A stretch of 64,000 nucleotides of DNA from Rhizobium sp. BK196 (GCF_014193255.1 NZ_JACHZB010000005.1:248001-312000); one strand, 5' to 3'. Positions 19,626-29,026 are shown, counted from the stretch's first letter. A program made the numbers and translations. Notes: generated by a model not told the origin, from the sequence alone.

Positions 19626-20285
19626 ATGAGACCGGCTTCTGCAGATGATCGTCTCGACCTAACGGCCTTCATCCGGGCGAGCCTGCCGCTTTCCGGCGTG
19701 CCTTTCATCTCTGATATACAGCTGCATATAGCGACTCCAAGAAGCGGTCTCTATCGTCTTGCAATGGCTGACGATTCCGATCTGCCACCTTATTGGGCCT
19801 ATCCCTGGGCGGGTGGTGCGGTGCTTGCCCGCTATCTTTTCGACCACCCCGCAACGGTTACCGGCAGACGTGTCGTCGATCTCGGCACCGGCTCCGGCCT
19901 CGTCGCCATCGCGGCGATGAAATGCGGTGCAGCGCACGTGCTGGCCGTCGATATCGATGCGAAGGCGATTGCCGCGGCACGGCTGAATGCCGCAGCGAAT
20001 GATGTCGTGATCGGGACGCAACTGGGCGACATCATCGACGACGCGCCGCCTTCTGCCGACATCATCGTTGCCGGCGATATCTTCTATGACCCGGCGTTGG
20101 CGTTGCGTGTTCTGCCTTTCCTTCAACGCTGCCGCACGGCCGGTCTCGATGTGCTCATCGGCGATCCGGGCAGGGCGCCTCTTCCAACGAGCTCCCTATT
20201 GCAGGTTGCAGACTATGCTGTGCCGGATTTCGGCGGAGCCAAGGACAACCCGACCGCCAATAGCGCGGTTTTCCGGTTGAGGTGA
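19626..20285 (+). CDS. Class I SAM-dependent methyltransferase (ETFB-lysine/PrmA-like)
   Basis: This 219-residue Rossmann-fold methyltransferase shows motif I VVDLGTGSGLVAIAAMKCGA (about 84-103), motif II LAVDID and the late acidic IIVAGDIFYDP segment, which resembles the N/D-P-P-Y substrate loop region. PPYWAYPWAGGAVLARYL upstream of motif I is characteristic of the group that methylates the electron-transfer flavoprotein beta subunit or ribosomal protein L11. It could modify either kind of protein. It is convergent with moeA. Confidence 0.8.
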   Translation: MRPASADDRLDLTAFIRASLPLSGVPFISDIQLHIATPRSGLYRLAMADDSDLPPYWAYPWAGGAVLARYLFDHPATVTGRRVVDLGTGSGLVAIAAMKCGAAHVLAVDIDAKAIAAARLNAAANDVVIGTQLGDIIDDAPPSADIIVAGDIFYDPALALRVLPFLQRCRTAGLDVLIGDPGRAPLPTSSLLQVADYAVPDFGGAKDNPTANSAVFRLR

Positions 20286-20400
20286 ACCGAGGCGAAGGCT
20301 TGTCATCAGACGCTATGCCGACTTCCAGCCCTGACGAAACGGCCCAGCGGCTTTTCGATCATAACATGATGGTACCGGATCGCGGTAACGTCAGGAAATA

Positions 20401-21624
20401 TCAGGCGAGGAGATCCGGCCGCAGAAGCATGACAGGGCAGGTGGTTCCTGCCGGCAGTTCCGGCGCATGTGGCGGGCGAATGATGAGGCAGTCCGAATAG
20501 GCGAAGGTTTTCATCATCGACGAATCCTGCTTGTCGAAGGGTTCGACCAGCCAGCCACCGGCCGCCGATTTCGAAAGTTTTGCCCGGACATAATCCTGCC
20601 GGTGATCATTGGCGCGCAGTGTCACGGCGGTTTCCACAGTTGTCTCGCGCTGAACCGGCGGCAGCGAGGCGAGCCTACGGATCAGCGGTTCGAGGAAGAG
20701 CAGCGAGCAGACGAGGCTTGAGACCGGATTGCCAGGCAGGCCGAGGACGTGCGTCTTGCCGAAGCTGCCGACCATCAGCGGCTTGCCCGGGCGCATAGCG
20801 ATGCGCCAGAAATCGAGCTGCATGCCGGCCTCGATCAACGTGGCCTGCACCAGATCATGATCGCCGACCGAAGCGCCGCCGAGCGTGACGATGACATCGA
20901 CTTTGGCATTGCGTGCCTTGTCGATCGTCGCGGCAATCTCAGCCTTATCGTCGGACACGATGCCGAGATCGAGCACGTCCGCACCGGCCTTGCGGGCAAG
21001 GGCCGCAATACCAAACGTATTGGACGCAATAATCTGCGATGGGCCGGGCGTGCTCCCGGGCGGCAACAATTCGTCGCCGGTTGCGAGGATCGCCATCAGC
21101 GGGCGGCGCAGCACCTCGACATCAGCGCGGTTCATACCGGCAGCGACCGTCAGCCGGGAAAAATCCAGCACAGTGCCAGCAGGCAATACTACTTCGCCTT
21201 CAGCGAAATCCTGGCCGCGCGGGCGCACATGCTGGTTTTGCCGTACAGGGAATTTGGTTCTGATGCCACACTCGATCTTCTCCGCATCCTCCTGCAGCAA
21301 CACGCTATCGGCGCCTGGAGGGACGGGGGCACCAGTGAAGATGCGGACAGCCTCGCCCTGACCGACGCTTCCCTCGAAACCATGGCCGGCGGAGGACGTG
21401 CCGATGACCTTCAGCACGGCGCCCGGCTCCGGCGCATCCTCACGGCGCAGTGCGTAGCCATCCATCGCCGAGGAATTGAAAGGCGGCTGGGTCAGGCCTG
21501 CCGTCAGATCGACGGCCAGAACGCGACCTTCAGCTTCGGCGAGCGGCAGCGTTTCGGACCCCATGACGGGCGTGGCGCTGGACAGCAGGCGACTTAGGGC
21601 CTCGGCGACCGGCAAAAGGTTCAT
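20401..21624 (-). CDS. moeA: Molybdopterin molybdotransferase
   Basis: This 407-residue enzyme inserts molybdate into adenylylated molybdopterin, the last step of molybdenum cofactor synthesis. The N-terminal [13 protein letters not shown] and the GxA-GxG-F segment, the central [10 protein letters not shown] with SNTFG, and [10 protein letters not shown] of the MogA-like domain are all present. The C-terminal domain runs from about 330. Its ATG overlaps the moaC stop (ATGA), so it is translated from the trpDC-moaC transcript. The usual rhizobial downstream neighbour lexA is not here; a methyltransferase gene converges instead. Confidence 0.94.
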   Translation of the reverse strand: MNLLPVAEALSRLLSSATPVMGSETLPLAEAEGRVLAVDLTAGLTQPPFNSSAMDGYALRREDAPEPGAVLKVIGTSSAGHGFEGSVGQGEAVRIFTGAPVPPGADSVLLQEDAEKIECGIRTKFPVRQNQHVRPRGQDFAEGEVVLPAGTVLDFSRLTVAAGMNRADVEVLRRPLMAILATGDELLPPGSTPGPSQIIASNTFGIAALARKAGADVLDLGIVSDDKAEIAATIDKARNAKVDVIVTLGGASVGDHDLVQATLIEAGMQLDFWRIAMRPGKPLMVGSFGKTHVLGLPGNPVSSLVCSLLFLEPLIRRLASLPPVQRETTVETAVTLRANDHRQDYVRAKLSKSAAGGWLVEPFDKQDSSMMKTFAYSDCLIIRPPHAPELPAGTTCPVMLLRPDLLA

Positions 21625-22124
21625 CTTGCCTCCGGATGGCGGAAATCTCCGGATTTGCCGCCGGATTTTTCAAGCAGCCTGACACCGCCGATTTCCATGG
21701 CCTTGTCGGCGGCCTTGGCCATGTCGTAGATCGTCAGGCACGCGACGGAGACGGCAGTCAGCGCTTCCATCTCCACACCGGTCTTGCCTGTGAGCTTGGC
21801 AGTGGCCGTGACCCGCAGGCCGGGCAGGGCGGCATCTTCCTCGATCTCGACCGTGACCTTTGTCAGCATCAGGGGATGGCAGAGTGGAATGAGGTCGGCC
21901 GTGCGCTTGGCGGCCATGATGCCGGCAAGGCGAGCAGTACCGATGACATCACCCTTCTTGGCATTGCCTTGACGAATGAGCGAAAGCGTCTCAGGCGCCA
22001 TTTTCACATGGCCCTCGGCAGTGGCGATGCGCACGGTCTCGGCCTTGTCGGAAACATCGACCATGTGCGCCTCGCCGGAGGCAGCGATATGGGTGAGGCC
22101 TGGCTTTTCGCCGCTCATGCTCAT
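21621..22124 (-). CDS. moaC: Cyclic pyranopterin monophosphate synthase
   Basis: This 167-residue enzyme works with MoaA to turn GTP into cyclic pyranopterin monophosphate. Hallmarks are [14 protein letters not shown] near residue 21, the [13 protein letters not shown] active-site segment and [25 protein letters not shown]. Its start codon overlaps the trpC stop and its stop overlaps the moeA start, so trpC, moaC and moeA are tightly coupled. The length is normal. Confidence 0.96.
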   Translation of the reverse strand: MSMSGEKPGLTHIAASGEAHMVDVSDKAETVRIATAEGHVKMAPETLSLIRQGNAKKGDVIGTARLAGIMAAKRTADLIPLCHPLMLTKVTVEIEEDAALPGLRVTATAKLTGKTGVEMEALTAVSVACLTIYDMAKAADKAMEIGGVRLLEKSGGKSGDFRHPEAR

Positions 22125-22933
22125 TCGGCCGCGATTGCGGCTTCGCCTGTCAGCAGCGCGCGTGTGGCGGCCGCGACGTCATCCATACGCATCAGGCTTT
22201 CGCCGACGAGGAAGGTATTGATCCTCACGGTCTGCAGACGCTTGCAATCCTCATGGGTGAAGATGCCGCTTTCGCCGACCAGAAGACGATCGTCAGGGAC
22301 CATGGCAGCCAGCTTTTCGCTGACGGTGAGGCTGACTTCGAAGGTGCGCAGGTTGCGGTTGTTGATGCCGACGAGCGGCGATGAAAGCTTGAGCGCACGT
22401 TCCATTTCCGGCGCATCGTGGACCTCAACAAGCACATCCATGCCAAGCGAGAAGGCCTCGTCCTGCAGGCGCTCGGCATCGTCATCGCTCAGCGAGGCCA
22501 TGATGAGCAGGATGCAGTCGGCACCCCAGGCGCGGGCTTCATGGACCTGATAGGTCTCGAACATGAAATCCTTGCGCAGCGCGGGCAGGGCACAGGCGGC
22601 GCGCGCTGCCGTCAGAAACTCCGGTGCGCCCTGGAAGCTTGGCGTATCGGTCAGCACGGAAAGGCAGGCAGCACCACCGGCTTCGTAAGCCCTGGCAAGA
22701 ACAGGCGGATCGAAATCCGGACGAATGAGGCCCTTGGAGGGGCTTGCCTTCTTGATCTCGGCGATCAGGCCGAATTCTCCGGCATCGCGCTTAGCGACGA
22801 GCGCCTTGTGGAAGCCGCGCGGCGCGGACTGACCGGCCTGCATGGCCTTGAGATCGGCAAGCGATGTCCTTGCCTTGGCGGCAGCGATTTCCTCGCGCTT
22901 ATAGGCTTCGATTTTCTTCAGGATATCGGTCAT
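22121..22933 (-). CDS. trpC: Indole-3-glycerol phosphate synthase
   Basis: This 270-residue TIM-barrel enzyme closes the indole ring in tryptophan synthesis. The [35 protein letters not shown] and [15 protein letters not shown] segments carry the catalytic lysines, glutamates and phosphate-binding residues. It is monofunctional, with no TrpF domain. It follows trpD by nine bases and overlaps moaC by four. Confidence 0.96.
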   Translation of the reverse strand: MTDILKKIEAYKREEIAAAKARTSLADLKAMQAGQSAPRGFHKALVAKRDAGEFGLIAEIKKASPSKGLIRPDFDPPVLARAYEAGGAACLSVLTDTPSFQGAPEFLTAARAACALPALRKDFMFETYQVHEARAWGADCILLIMASLSDDDAERLQDEAFSLGMDVLVEVHDAPEMERALKLSSPLVGINNRNLRTFEVSLTVSEKLAAMVPDDRLLVGESGIFTHEDCKRLQTVRINTFLVGESLMRMDDVAAATRALLTGEAAIAAE

Positions 22934-22942
22934 GAGACGATC

Positions 22943-23959
22943 CTAGTCGATATCGTTGGATACGGCGATCAGTTTATCGAGCGCAGATGCCGTTGCGCCG
23001 CTGTCGAGCGATTCCGTTGCAAACTTCATGCCGTCACGGATCGTCTCTGCCTTGCCCGCGATGACGAGCGAGGCGGCGGCATTGGCGAGCGCAATATCGC
23101 GATAGGCGTTCTTGGCGCCGGCAAGCACCTCGCGAAGTGCGGCGGCATTCACAGTGCCGTCACCACCCTTGATGTCGGCAAGCACGCAGGGCGCCACGCC
23201 GAAATCGGCCGGCGACAGTTCGAAGGTGCGGATCTGACCGTTTTCGAGGGCGGCGACGCTGGTCTTGCCCGTCGTGGTGATTTCATCGAGGCCATCGCCA
23301 TGAACGACCCAGACGCTTTCCGAGCCGAGATCACGCATGACTTCGGCGAGCGGCACGACCCATTGCGGCGCGAAGACGCCGAGAAGCTGGCGCTTGACGC
23401 CGGCCGGATTGGAAAGGGGACCAAGCAGGTTGAAGATCGTACGCGTGCCAAGTTCGACGCGAGTCGGGCCCACATGGCGCATGGCGGAGTGATGCTGCTG
23501 CGCGAACATGAAGCCGACCCCGGCCTCGGCAATGCAGCGCGAAATCATTTCCGGGGTGACCTCGAGATTGACGCCGAGCGCGGCAAGGCTGTCGGCGGCG
23601 CCGGATTTCGAGCTCAGCGCGCGATTGCCGTGCTTGGCGACCGGAACACCCGCGCCGGCGACGATCAGCGCCGCCAGCGTCGAGATATTGTAGGTGCCGC
23701 TGGCGTCACCGCCCGTGCCCACGATATCGATCGCGTCGGCAGGGGCGACAACACGCAGCATCTTGGAACGCATCGTGGTGACGGCGCCCACGATCTCATC
23801 GACCGTCTCGCCGCGAACGCGAAGCGCCATCAGGAAGCCGCCGATCTGCGAAGGCGTTGCCTGGCCGGACATCAGGATGTCGAAGGCTTGGCGCGCCTCG
23901 TCGCGGGTCAGGGGCTCGCGGCTTGCTGCCTTGGCCAAAAGCGGCTTCAGATCGGTCAT
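22943..23959 (-). CDS. trpD: Anthranilate phosphoribosyltransferase
   Basis: This 338-residue enzyme joins anthranilate to PRPP. The start at 23959 ([11 protein letters not shown]) has GGGGAAG upstream; a longer frame lacks support. [15 protein letters not shown] is the PRPP-binding signature, [21 protein letters not shown] binds anthranilate, and [18 protein letters not shown] follows. It is not fused to a glutaminase domain, as in other Rhizobiales where trpEG is elsewhere. It sits 13 bases after ppiD. Confidence 0.96.
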   Translation of the reverse strand: MTDLKPLLAKAASREPLTRDEARQAFDILMSGQATPSQIGGFLMALRVRGETVDEIVGAVTTMRSKMLRVVAPADAIDIVGTGGDASGTYNISTLAALIVAGAGVPVAKHGNRALSSKSGAADSLAALGVNLEVTPEMISRCIAEAGVGFMFAQQHHSAMRHVGPTRVELGTRTIFNLLGPLSNPAGVKRQLLGVFAPQWVVPLAEVMRDLGSESVWVVHGDGLDEITTTGKTSVAALENGQIRTFELSPADFGVAPCVLADIKGGDGTVNAAALREVLAGAKNAYRDIALANAAASLVIAGKAETIRDGMKFATESLDSGATASALDKLIAVSNDID

Positions 23960-23972
23960 GCGTCGCTTCCCC

Positions 23973-25865
23973 CTAGCGGACGGTCGCCTGTTCGGCGAGT
24001 TTCTGGTTGACCTGTGTACCGTACTGGCTCTGCAACAGGTTGACCATCTGATCGAGAATGTCGTCACCAGCCTGATTTGCGATGGTAGCGATCTGCTGAT
24101 CGCGGTTGTTCAAGGCATCGGTCGTCGGTTCGTCGTTGACCTCGGTCACCTTCAGCAGGATCTGCGTGCTCGGGTCAGCGCCGACGGCTGCTGCGACGGT
24201 ATCGACAGGGCCGGAGAAGGCGGCGTTGACGGCGGCGCGGCCGAGAACGGGGTCGTCGGTCGAGCGGGTGACGCCGCTCTTGCTTTCGACGGCGATACCA
24301 AGCGGGGTGGCGATATCGGCAAGCGAGGTGCCCTTCTGCGCCTGAGCCTTCAGCTCGTCGGCCTTCTTGGCAAGCTCGGCCTTCTGCTGCTCGGCTGTCC
24401 AATCCTGAACCGCCTTGTCACGCACTTCGGCAAGCGGACGCTCACGCTCCGGCATGATGTCGCGGACATCGAACCAGACATAGCCGTCATTGCCGACGGA
24501 AATGGCGACAGCATCGGCGCCGACATCGGTCTTGAAAGCTTCCGGCAGAAGCTGCTGCTGGACCGGGATATCCTTGACCGGGTTGCCGTCCTTGTCGGCG
24601 CCCGTCATGTCGACGGCGTCGATGACGACAGCCTTCAGTTTGAGCTGGTTGGCGATCTCTTCGAGGGATGTGCCGCCGGCGCGCATATCCTCGATACGGT
24701 CGTGAACATTGATGACTTCCTGCGACGCATTGGCGACAGCAAGCTGCTTGCGGAGCTCCTCCTTGACCTCGTCGAAGCTCTTCGTGGTCTCCGGCTTGAT
24801 ATTGGTCACGCGCAGGATCACAGGACCGAAAGTACCGTCGACGACAGGCGTGGTGCCGCCATCCGCCTTCACCGCGAACGCAGCGTCAGCAACAGCCTGA
24901 TCGGGAACCTTGTCCTTGGTGAATTCGCCGAGCAGCACGTCGCCCGCAGTCTTGCCCTGATCGGTGACGAGCTGGTCGAAACTCGTGCCGCTCTTCAGCG
25001 CGGTTTCGGCCGCATTGGCGAGATCCTTGCTGGCGAAGGTCAGCTGTTCCAGCGTGCGGCTTTCCGGCGTCGTGTAAGTCGCCTTGGCCTTGTCGAAGGC
25101 CTCCTTGATCTGGTCGTCGGTAACGGTTGTCGGATCGGCGATATCGTCGGGCTGAAGCTTCAGATAGGCGATCTTGCGGTATTCCGGCGCACGGTAGCGC
25201 TGCTTGGCGTCTTCGAACCACTTGGAGAGCACATCCTCGGCCGGCGCCTTGATCGGCTCGATATTGGCGTTGGTGAGCAGCAGGTAATCGACGTTGCGGC
25301 TCTCGTTGCCGTAGAGTTTCAGCGCGTTGACGAGAGTCGCAGGCGCCTGGAAGCCGTTGGCAACGGCTTCGATGATCTGGCTGCGGACAGCCTGCTTGCT
25401 GCGATCCTTGATGTAGTCGTCTTCGCGGATGCCGGCATTGCGCAAACGAGACGTGAAGAGCGACCGGTCGAACTGGCCGTTGACTGCCTTGAAAGCCGGA
25501 TCGTCGCCGATTAGCTGGGCAAGGCGGTCTTCGGATAGGCCTAGGCCCATCTCATCGGCAAGCTGATCGAGCGAGGCGCCGGCAACGAGCTGGGCGAGGA
25601 CCTGCTGTTCAACGCCGAAGGCGCGCGCCTGCTCGGGCGTCAGGCGCATGCCGAACTGCTGACCGAGTTGGGCCACCTGGCGCTGATAGGCGAGGCGGAA
25701 TTCATTGACGTCCACATGCTGGTCGCCAACGGTGACAACCGTCGTGCTGTTGCCGCCGCTTATCAGCTCCCGCGATACACCCCAGATACCGAAGGAGGCG
25801 ACGAGCAGGAGCAGGAGCAGCTTGGCAACCCAGGTCTGAGCAGCTCTTCTCAGAAGATGGAACAT
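23973..25865 (-). CDS. ppiD: PpiD-type membrane-anchored peptidylprolyl isomerase/foldase
   Basis: This 630-residue protein has one N-terminal transmembrane helix (about 13-32), a SurA-N/PpiD chaperone domain (about 40-240) and a parvulin-type rotamase domain (about 245-360), followed by a second, degenerate parvulin-like stretch. [15 protein letters not shown] is the anchor. Such proteins sit at the Sec translocon exit and help outer-membrane protein folding. The gene leads the trpDC-moaC-moeA run on the same strand. Confidence 0.88.
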   Translation of the reverse strand: MFHLLRRAAQTWVAKLLLLLLVASFGIWGVSRELISGGNSTTVVTVGDQHVDVNEFRLAYQRQVAQLGQQFGMRLTPEQARAFGVEQQVLAQLVAGASLDQLADEMGLGLSEDRLAQLIGDDPAFKAVNGQFDRSLFTSRLRNAGIREDDYIKDRSKQAVRSQIIEAVANGFQAPATLVNALKLYGNESRNVDYLLLTNANIEPIKAPAEDVLSKWFEDAKQRYRAPEYRKIAYLKLQPDDIADPTTVTDDQIKEAFDKAKATYTTPESRTLEQLTFASKDLANAAETALKSGTSFDQLVTDQGKTAGDVLLGEFTKDKVPDQAVADAAFAVKADGGTTPVVDGTFGPVILRVTNIKPETTKSFDEVKEELRKQLAVANASQEVINVHDRIEDMRAGGTSLEEIANQLKLKAVVIDAVDMTGADKDGNPVKDIPVQQQLLPEAFKTDVGADAVAISVGNDGYVWFDVRDIMPERERPLAEVRDKAVQDWTAEQQKAELAKKADELKAQAQKGTSLADIATPLGIAVESKSGVTRSTDDPVLGRAAVNAAFSGPVDTVAAAVGADPSTQILLKVTEVNDEPTTDALNNRDQQIATIANQAGDDILDQMVNLLQSQYGTQVNQKLAEQATVR

Positions 25866-26023
25866 GGAAACGCAAACCTCGCATTATCATTGGCCCAGAG
25901 GGCAGACATTCGTCGTTCCATAAAACAAAGCTGCGAGGAAATGAAGGCTTGTCGCATGAAAAGCTTGCGGGACTTGCACACGCGCTCGCTGCCCGCCTCG
26001 AGCGACAAAAGATGCTTGATTGC

Positions 26024-26049
26024 GGAACCTTTACAGTCCTCACTTCGTT
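26024..26049 (+). promoter_or_regulatory. EcfG-type general stress promoter for the DUF883 gene
   Basis: GGAAC (26024-26028) and CGTT (26046-26049) are separated by 17 bases, matching the -35/-10 pattern of the alphaproteobacterial stress sigma factor EcfG/RpoE2 (GGAAC-N16/17-CGTT). The predicted transcript would start near 26056, 24 bases before the DUF883 ATG. Confidence 0.65.
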
Positions 26050-26079
26050 GAAGCGGCATTCCATCAACAGGAGCAGACC

Positions 26080-26361
26080 ATGGTTGAATTGAAACCCGCT
26101 TCCGCCGAATCCACCGCTGCGCGCGTCAAGGCCGAAGTTGCCGCCGAAGATCTGTCCGCGCAGGTAGCTGCGCTGCGCGAGGATCTGGCCCGCCTTTCGG
26201 AGAGTGTGATCGCGCTGGGGCAGGGCGCAAAGACCGCAGTGACCGACGAAGCCTCCATCATGACCGAGCGTGTCCGCGACAAGGTGCGTGAAGAGCCGCT
26301 GACAGCAATCGCCATTACGGCAGGTGTCGCCTATCTCTTCGGTCTCCTCAGCCGCCGATAG
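26080..26361 (+). CDS. DUF883 (ElaB/YqjD-like) membrane-anchored protein
   Basis: This 93-residue protein has an alpha-helical, heptad-like N-terminal region (about 15-65; DLSAQVAALREDLARLSESV) and one C-terminal hydrophobic helix (about 73-90) ending LLSRR. That layout is typical of DUF883/ElaB proteins, which in enterobacteria are stress- and stationary-phase-induced inner-membrane proteins that can tether ribosomes. The start at 26080 follows AGGAG. An EcfG-like promoter precedes it and a terminator follows directly. Confidence 0.8.
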   Translation: MVELKPASAESTAARVKAEVAAEDLSAQVAALREDLARLSESVIALGQGAKTAVTDEASIMTERVRDKVREEPLTAIAITAGVAYLFGLLSRR

Positions 26362-26370
26362 ACGAAAGAA

Positions 26371-26398
26371 GCCGGACGCATGACGTCCGGCCTTTAAT
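26371..26398. terminator. Terminator between two convergent stress genes
   Basis: The 8-base arms GCCGGACG and CGTCCGGC enclose a 5-base loop and are followed by CTTTAATCTTTATTT on the plus strand. It begins 10 bases after the DUF883 stop and could also serve the convergent GlsB-type gene. Confidence 0.8.
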
Positions 26399-26426
26399 CT
26401 TTATTTGGCAATCTCTTCGTGTCAGG

Positions 26427-26681
26427 TCAGCGGCGGATGAGACGCCCGATCGCAATCAGGATGCATGCGCCAACAAAGCCCGTGATCAGGTATCCGAGCC
26501 AGCCGGTCAACGGCTGGACATGGAGGATACCGAGAATCCAGTTGGCGACGATCGCGCCGATGATGCCGAGCAATATGTTCATGAACACGCCCATATTGCT
26601 GTGCATGAACTTCTCCGCCAGCCATCCGGCGAAACCGCCGATAATGATAGCTGCAATCCAACCTACACCTTCGTTTTCCAT
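26427..26681 (-). CDS. GlsB/YeaQ/YmgE family stress-response membrane protein
   Basis: This 84-residue protein consists almost entirely of three hydrophobic helices (about 6-22, 30-50 and 58-80). The glycine-rich IGGFAGWLAEKFM and NILLGIIGAIVANWILG segments are the family signature. It is an inner-membrane protein induced by general stress in several bacteria, with no defined biochemical activity. GGAGGGAG lies just before the ATG, and an EcfG-like promoter lies 34-58 bases upstream. The gene converges on the DUF883 gene. Confidence 0.88.
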   Translation of the reverse strand: MENEGVGWIAAIIIGGFAGWLAEKFMHSNMGVFMNILLGIIGAIVANWILGILHVQPLTGWLGYLITGFVGACILIAIGRLIRR

Positions 26682-26714
26682 GACAATCTCCCTCCTGGAT
26701 AAAACGTGGGATAG

Positions 26715-26739
26715 AACGCGCGCAATTGAAAAAAGTTCC
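26715..26739 (-). promoter_or_regulatory. EcfG-type general stress promoter for the GlsB-type gene
   Basis: On the minus strand GGAAC (26739-26735) and CGTT (26718-26715) are separated by 16 bases, matching the EcfG/RpoE2 consensus. The predicted transcript would begin close to 26708, giving a leader of about 26 bases with a strong ribosome-binding site. Confidence 0.65.
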
Positions 26740-26762
26740 AGTATGGCAGCGGCTTAGCGCTG

Positions 26763-26879
26763 TCAGGGATGAAGTACTGTAACCGGCGCGATAAACGCAT
26801 GAGCCGCAATCTGAAACATCAGGCCGGAAAAGGCCAATGCGGCAAAGCCAACCGGCATCAGCAAACTCTTCTCGAACAT
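26763..26879 (-). CDS. Small 38-residue membrane protein
   Basis: This very short gene encodes MFEKSLLMPVGFAALAFSG followed by a continuing hydrophobic stretch and ending APVTVLHP. It has one predicted membrane helix (about residues 8-30). AAGGAGAGG lies six bases before the ATG, an unusually good ribosome-binding site, which is the main reason to believe it. A perfect CtrA box (TTAA-N7-TTAA) is 61 bases upstream. I recognise no family. It is short enough to be missed by automatic annotation. Confidence 0.55.
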   Translation of the reverse strand: MFEKSLLMPVGFAALAFSGLMFQIAAHAFIAPVTVLHP

Positions 26880-27172
26880 CAAATCCTCTCCTTATTGGGA
26901 ACAAGCATAGTTCATCGCCTCAACTGCGCAAGCTGCTTGTTAACGAGTAGTTAAGCATGAAATTTAAGTAAAAATTTTTCGACGCAACATGCATTACATC
27001 TCATATCAATTCATCTGGAACTGCAGCTTTCTCATTTGCATTAACAAAGAAGAGGCTTTTGTTGATACGACCTCTACGGCTCTTGCCGCATAGCTAACGC
27101 GGCAGAAAGAAACGCACAGCGGACTGAGACGAAGTGGTAGCAGCTGTAAAGCAGCGGACGACAGAAGGCTCT
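26880..27172. other. AT-rich intergenic region without a gene
   Basis: This 293-base stretch separates the 38-residue gene from the LhgO-like gene. It holds the CtrA box at 26940-26954, an AT-rich run (about 26955-27060), and a weak TGCCGC/GCGGCA hairpin (27084-27104) beyond the stop of the minus-strand oxidase gene, without a T tail. No open frame with a ribosome-binding site was found. Confidence 0.5.
26940..26954 (-). promoter_or_regulatory. CtrA-type box
   Basis: TTAACGAGTAGTTAA is an exact match to the CtrA full site TTAA-N7-TTAA. It is 61 bases upstream of the 38-residue gene, a distance that suits regulation of that gene's promoter. CtrA is the cell-cycle master regulator in Alphaproteobacteria. 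Confidence 0.55.
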
Positions 27173-28285
27173 CTATTCGGCAAGTCGCGCGACGCTCTGC
27201 CCGATGGCGAGCGAAGCGGTCAGGCCGGGACTCTCAATTCCGTAAAGCGCCACATAGGCTGGGTGGCCGGTTTGCTCCGGCCCTTGAATTACGAAGTCAC
27301 CACCGCCGCCCGCAGCCGGGCCGGCGATCTTCGGACGGATGCCTGAATAGGCGGGCTGTAGCGCGCCATCCACCAGATCGGGCCAATAGCGGCGGATTGC
27401 GGAATAGAACTTATCCGCCCGGCCTGGATCGACGTCGTAGTCAATCGTCTCGATCCACTCGACATCAGGACCGAAGCGCGCCTGGCCAGCAAGGTCGAGT
27501 GTCAGATGCACTCCGAGACCACCGGCTTCCGGGACCGGGTAGATCAGCTGTGTTGCGGGTGCACGGCCGGTCAGGCCGAAATAACATCCCTTGGCGTAGT
27601 GACGCGAGGGGATAGTGCCGGCGTCCAGGCCGGACAGGCTTTCTGACAAGGCCCAGGCATTCAGGCCAGCGGCATTGACCACAAGGCGTATTTCGATCGC
27701 TACCGGATCGCGACCGCCGACTGCGAGGCGAACCTTGTCGGCAGTGAATTCACCGTCGATGACGGGGGAATTACAGATGATGGTTCCGCCGTTGGCCTCT
27801 ATATCCGTGATGTAGGCCTGCATGAGGCTATGGCTGTCGATAATGCCGGTTGACGGCGAGACAAGCGCTGCAAAGCCCCTGATTTGTGGTTGCCTGAGAG
27901 CAAGCTCCGCAGCATCGATCAGATAGCAGTCTTCGACGCCATTTGCGGCGGCCTGCCTCGACAGCTTTTCAAGATATCCAACCTCCTCCTCACTCGCAGC
28001 GACAACGAGTTTGCCGCAGGTCCTGTGGGGAATATTTCGTTCCCGGCAATAGTCGTAAAGCCGGTGTTTCCCGGCAACGCAGAGCTCAGCCTTCAAGCTG
28101 CCGGTGGCATAGTAGAGCCCGGCATGGATGACCTCGCTGTTGCGGGCCGATGTGATGCTGCCGGTTATCGGCTCCGCCTCAAGCAAAACCACATCGCGGC
28201 CGGAAATTGCAAGTTCGCGCGCGACCGCAAGCCCCACGACCCCTCCGCCCACGACCACGCAGTCGAGGTCTAGTACCTCCGCCAT
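27173..28285 (-). CDS. LhgO-like FAD-dependent oxidoreductase
   Basis: This 370-residue flavoprotein begins with a Rossmann FAD-binding motif, VVVGGGVVGLAVARELA (about 10-26), and continues SGRDVVLLEAE. ITSARNSEVIHAGLYY and the C-terminal GIRPKIAGPA with YVALYGIESPGLTASLAIG are typical of the L-2-hydroxyglutarate dehydrogenase/oxidase (LhgO) branch of the D-amino-acid oxidase superfamily. The start at 28285 has GGGGGGAT upstream. It probably oxidises a 2-hydroxyacid such as L-2-hydroxyglutarate. It stands alone. Confidence 0.82.
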   Translation of the reverse strand: MAEVLDLDCVVVGGGVVGLAVARELAISGRDVVLLEAEPITGSITSARNSEVIHAGLYYATGSLKAELCVAGKHRLYDYCRERNIPHRTCGKLVVAASEEEVGYLEKLSRQAAANGVEDCYLIDAAELALRQPQIRGFAALVSPSTGIIDSHSLMQAYITDIEANGGTIICNSPVIDGEFTADKVRLAVGGRDPVAIEIRLVVNAAGLNAWALSESLSGLDAGTIPSRHYAKGCYFGLTGRAPATQLIYPVPEAGGLGVHLTLDLAGQARFGPDVEWIETIDYDVDPGRADKFYSAIRRYWPDLVDGALQPAYSGIRPKIAGPAAGGGGDFVIQGPEQTGHPAYVALYGIESPGLTASLAIGQSVARLAE

Positions 28286-28497
28286 GCAAATCCCCCCATC
28301 CTCCAACCGCGCCATCGGACTCGCTGTTTTGGAGCCTGGACAACGCAATCCAGCTTTCGGATATCGTTCGGGCGAACTTATCCCAAAATCAAGAGGATGA
28401 TTAAATACGATTTGATGCGCGTAGCTGGGTCATCTCCGCCGGAACAAGCGACGAGGATCTCGGCCACAGAAAAATACTTAATAAATTCAATATTTTA

Positions 28498-28587
28498 TGG
28501 CGGAAGAGGTGGGATTCGAACCCACGGTACGGTTTCCCGCACGCCGGTTTTCAAGACCGGTTCCTTAAACCACTCGGACACTCTTCC
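28498..28587 (-). tRNA. tRNA-Ser (anticodon UGA)
   Basis: Read on the minus strand, the acceptor arms GGAAGAG and CTCTTCC pair perfectly, followed by discriminator G and an encoded CCA. The anticodon loop is CTTGAAA, giving anticodon TGA (Ser). The long variable arm (GCGTGCGGGAAACCGTACC) and the T-loop GGTTCGAATCC fit a class II tRNA-Ser of 90 bases. Confidence 0.97.
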
Positions 28588-29026
28588 ATCCAGTTGATCC
28601 GGTCGTCTTTGCTGACAGGCTCTCGTTTTTGACGAGGACTCCTTCTGCCGACGGCCAAATCGCGGTTCGGCAGGCTTTATAGCGGTTCGGACTTCAGCGT
28701 CAATGTGCTCTGACAGTTCTGACAGATAAACTGCCATAATGTGTCCTACTGCGGGTCAGGACCATCGTGCTAGCCGGAAGGTACTGTCACGATCCGAAAC
28801 GGTTCAACATGCGGAAATACATGCGCGATTTCATTCCAGCACAGGTTAAAATCAACCAAATGTTAACCATAATCATTAGAATTCTCGCTATCGTGCCGAA
28901 ATCGTTCGCAAATTCGCCACGATATCCACAAGATTAAAGTCTCGTTAGGAAGGCACGGAATAAGGCACTTCAACTCATTCATGAATGAGTTCCTTAACCA
29001 TAGCGGTCTTTGGTGGCGTGGGGCAT
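28588..29026. promoter_or_regulatory. Upstream region of rlpA with a 20-bp palindrome and two TTAACCAT sites
   Basis: This 439-base stretch has no credible gene. Its first 100 bases are the promoter side of the tRNA-Ser gene. The rest becomes AT-rich towards rlpA. It holds AACTCATTCATGAATGAGTT (28972-28991), a perfect 20-base palindrome 35 bases before the rlpA start, and two copies of the 8-mer TTAACCAT (28863-28870 and 28994-29001), a sequence found within CtrA sites in Alphaproteobacteria. Regulation by CtrA or a palindrome-binding dimer is inferred, not shown. Confidence 0.5.

Noticed and set aside
20282..20500. 72-codon plus-strand frame after the methyltransferase gene
   Set aside because: It runs into moeA on the opposite strand, has no ribosome-binding site and shows no hydrophobic or domain pattern.
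22418..25514. Long plus-strand frames over trpC, trpD and ppiD (22418-24010 and 23694-25514)
   Set aside because: They cross well-defined genes on the opposite strand and lack ribosome-binding sites and domains.
26422..26904. 160-codon minus-strand frame over the GlsB-type and 38-residue genes
   Set aside because: It is out of frame with both, and both have their own ribosome-binding sites and sensible products.
27084..27104. TGCCGC/GCGGCA hairpin downstream of the LhgO-like gene
   Set aside because: The stem is only six bases and no T run follows on the minus strand, so it was not called a terminator.
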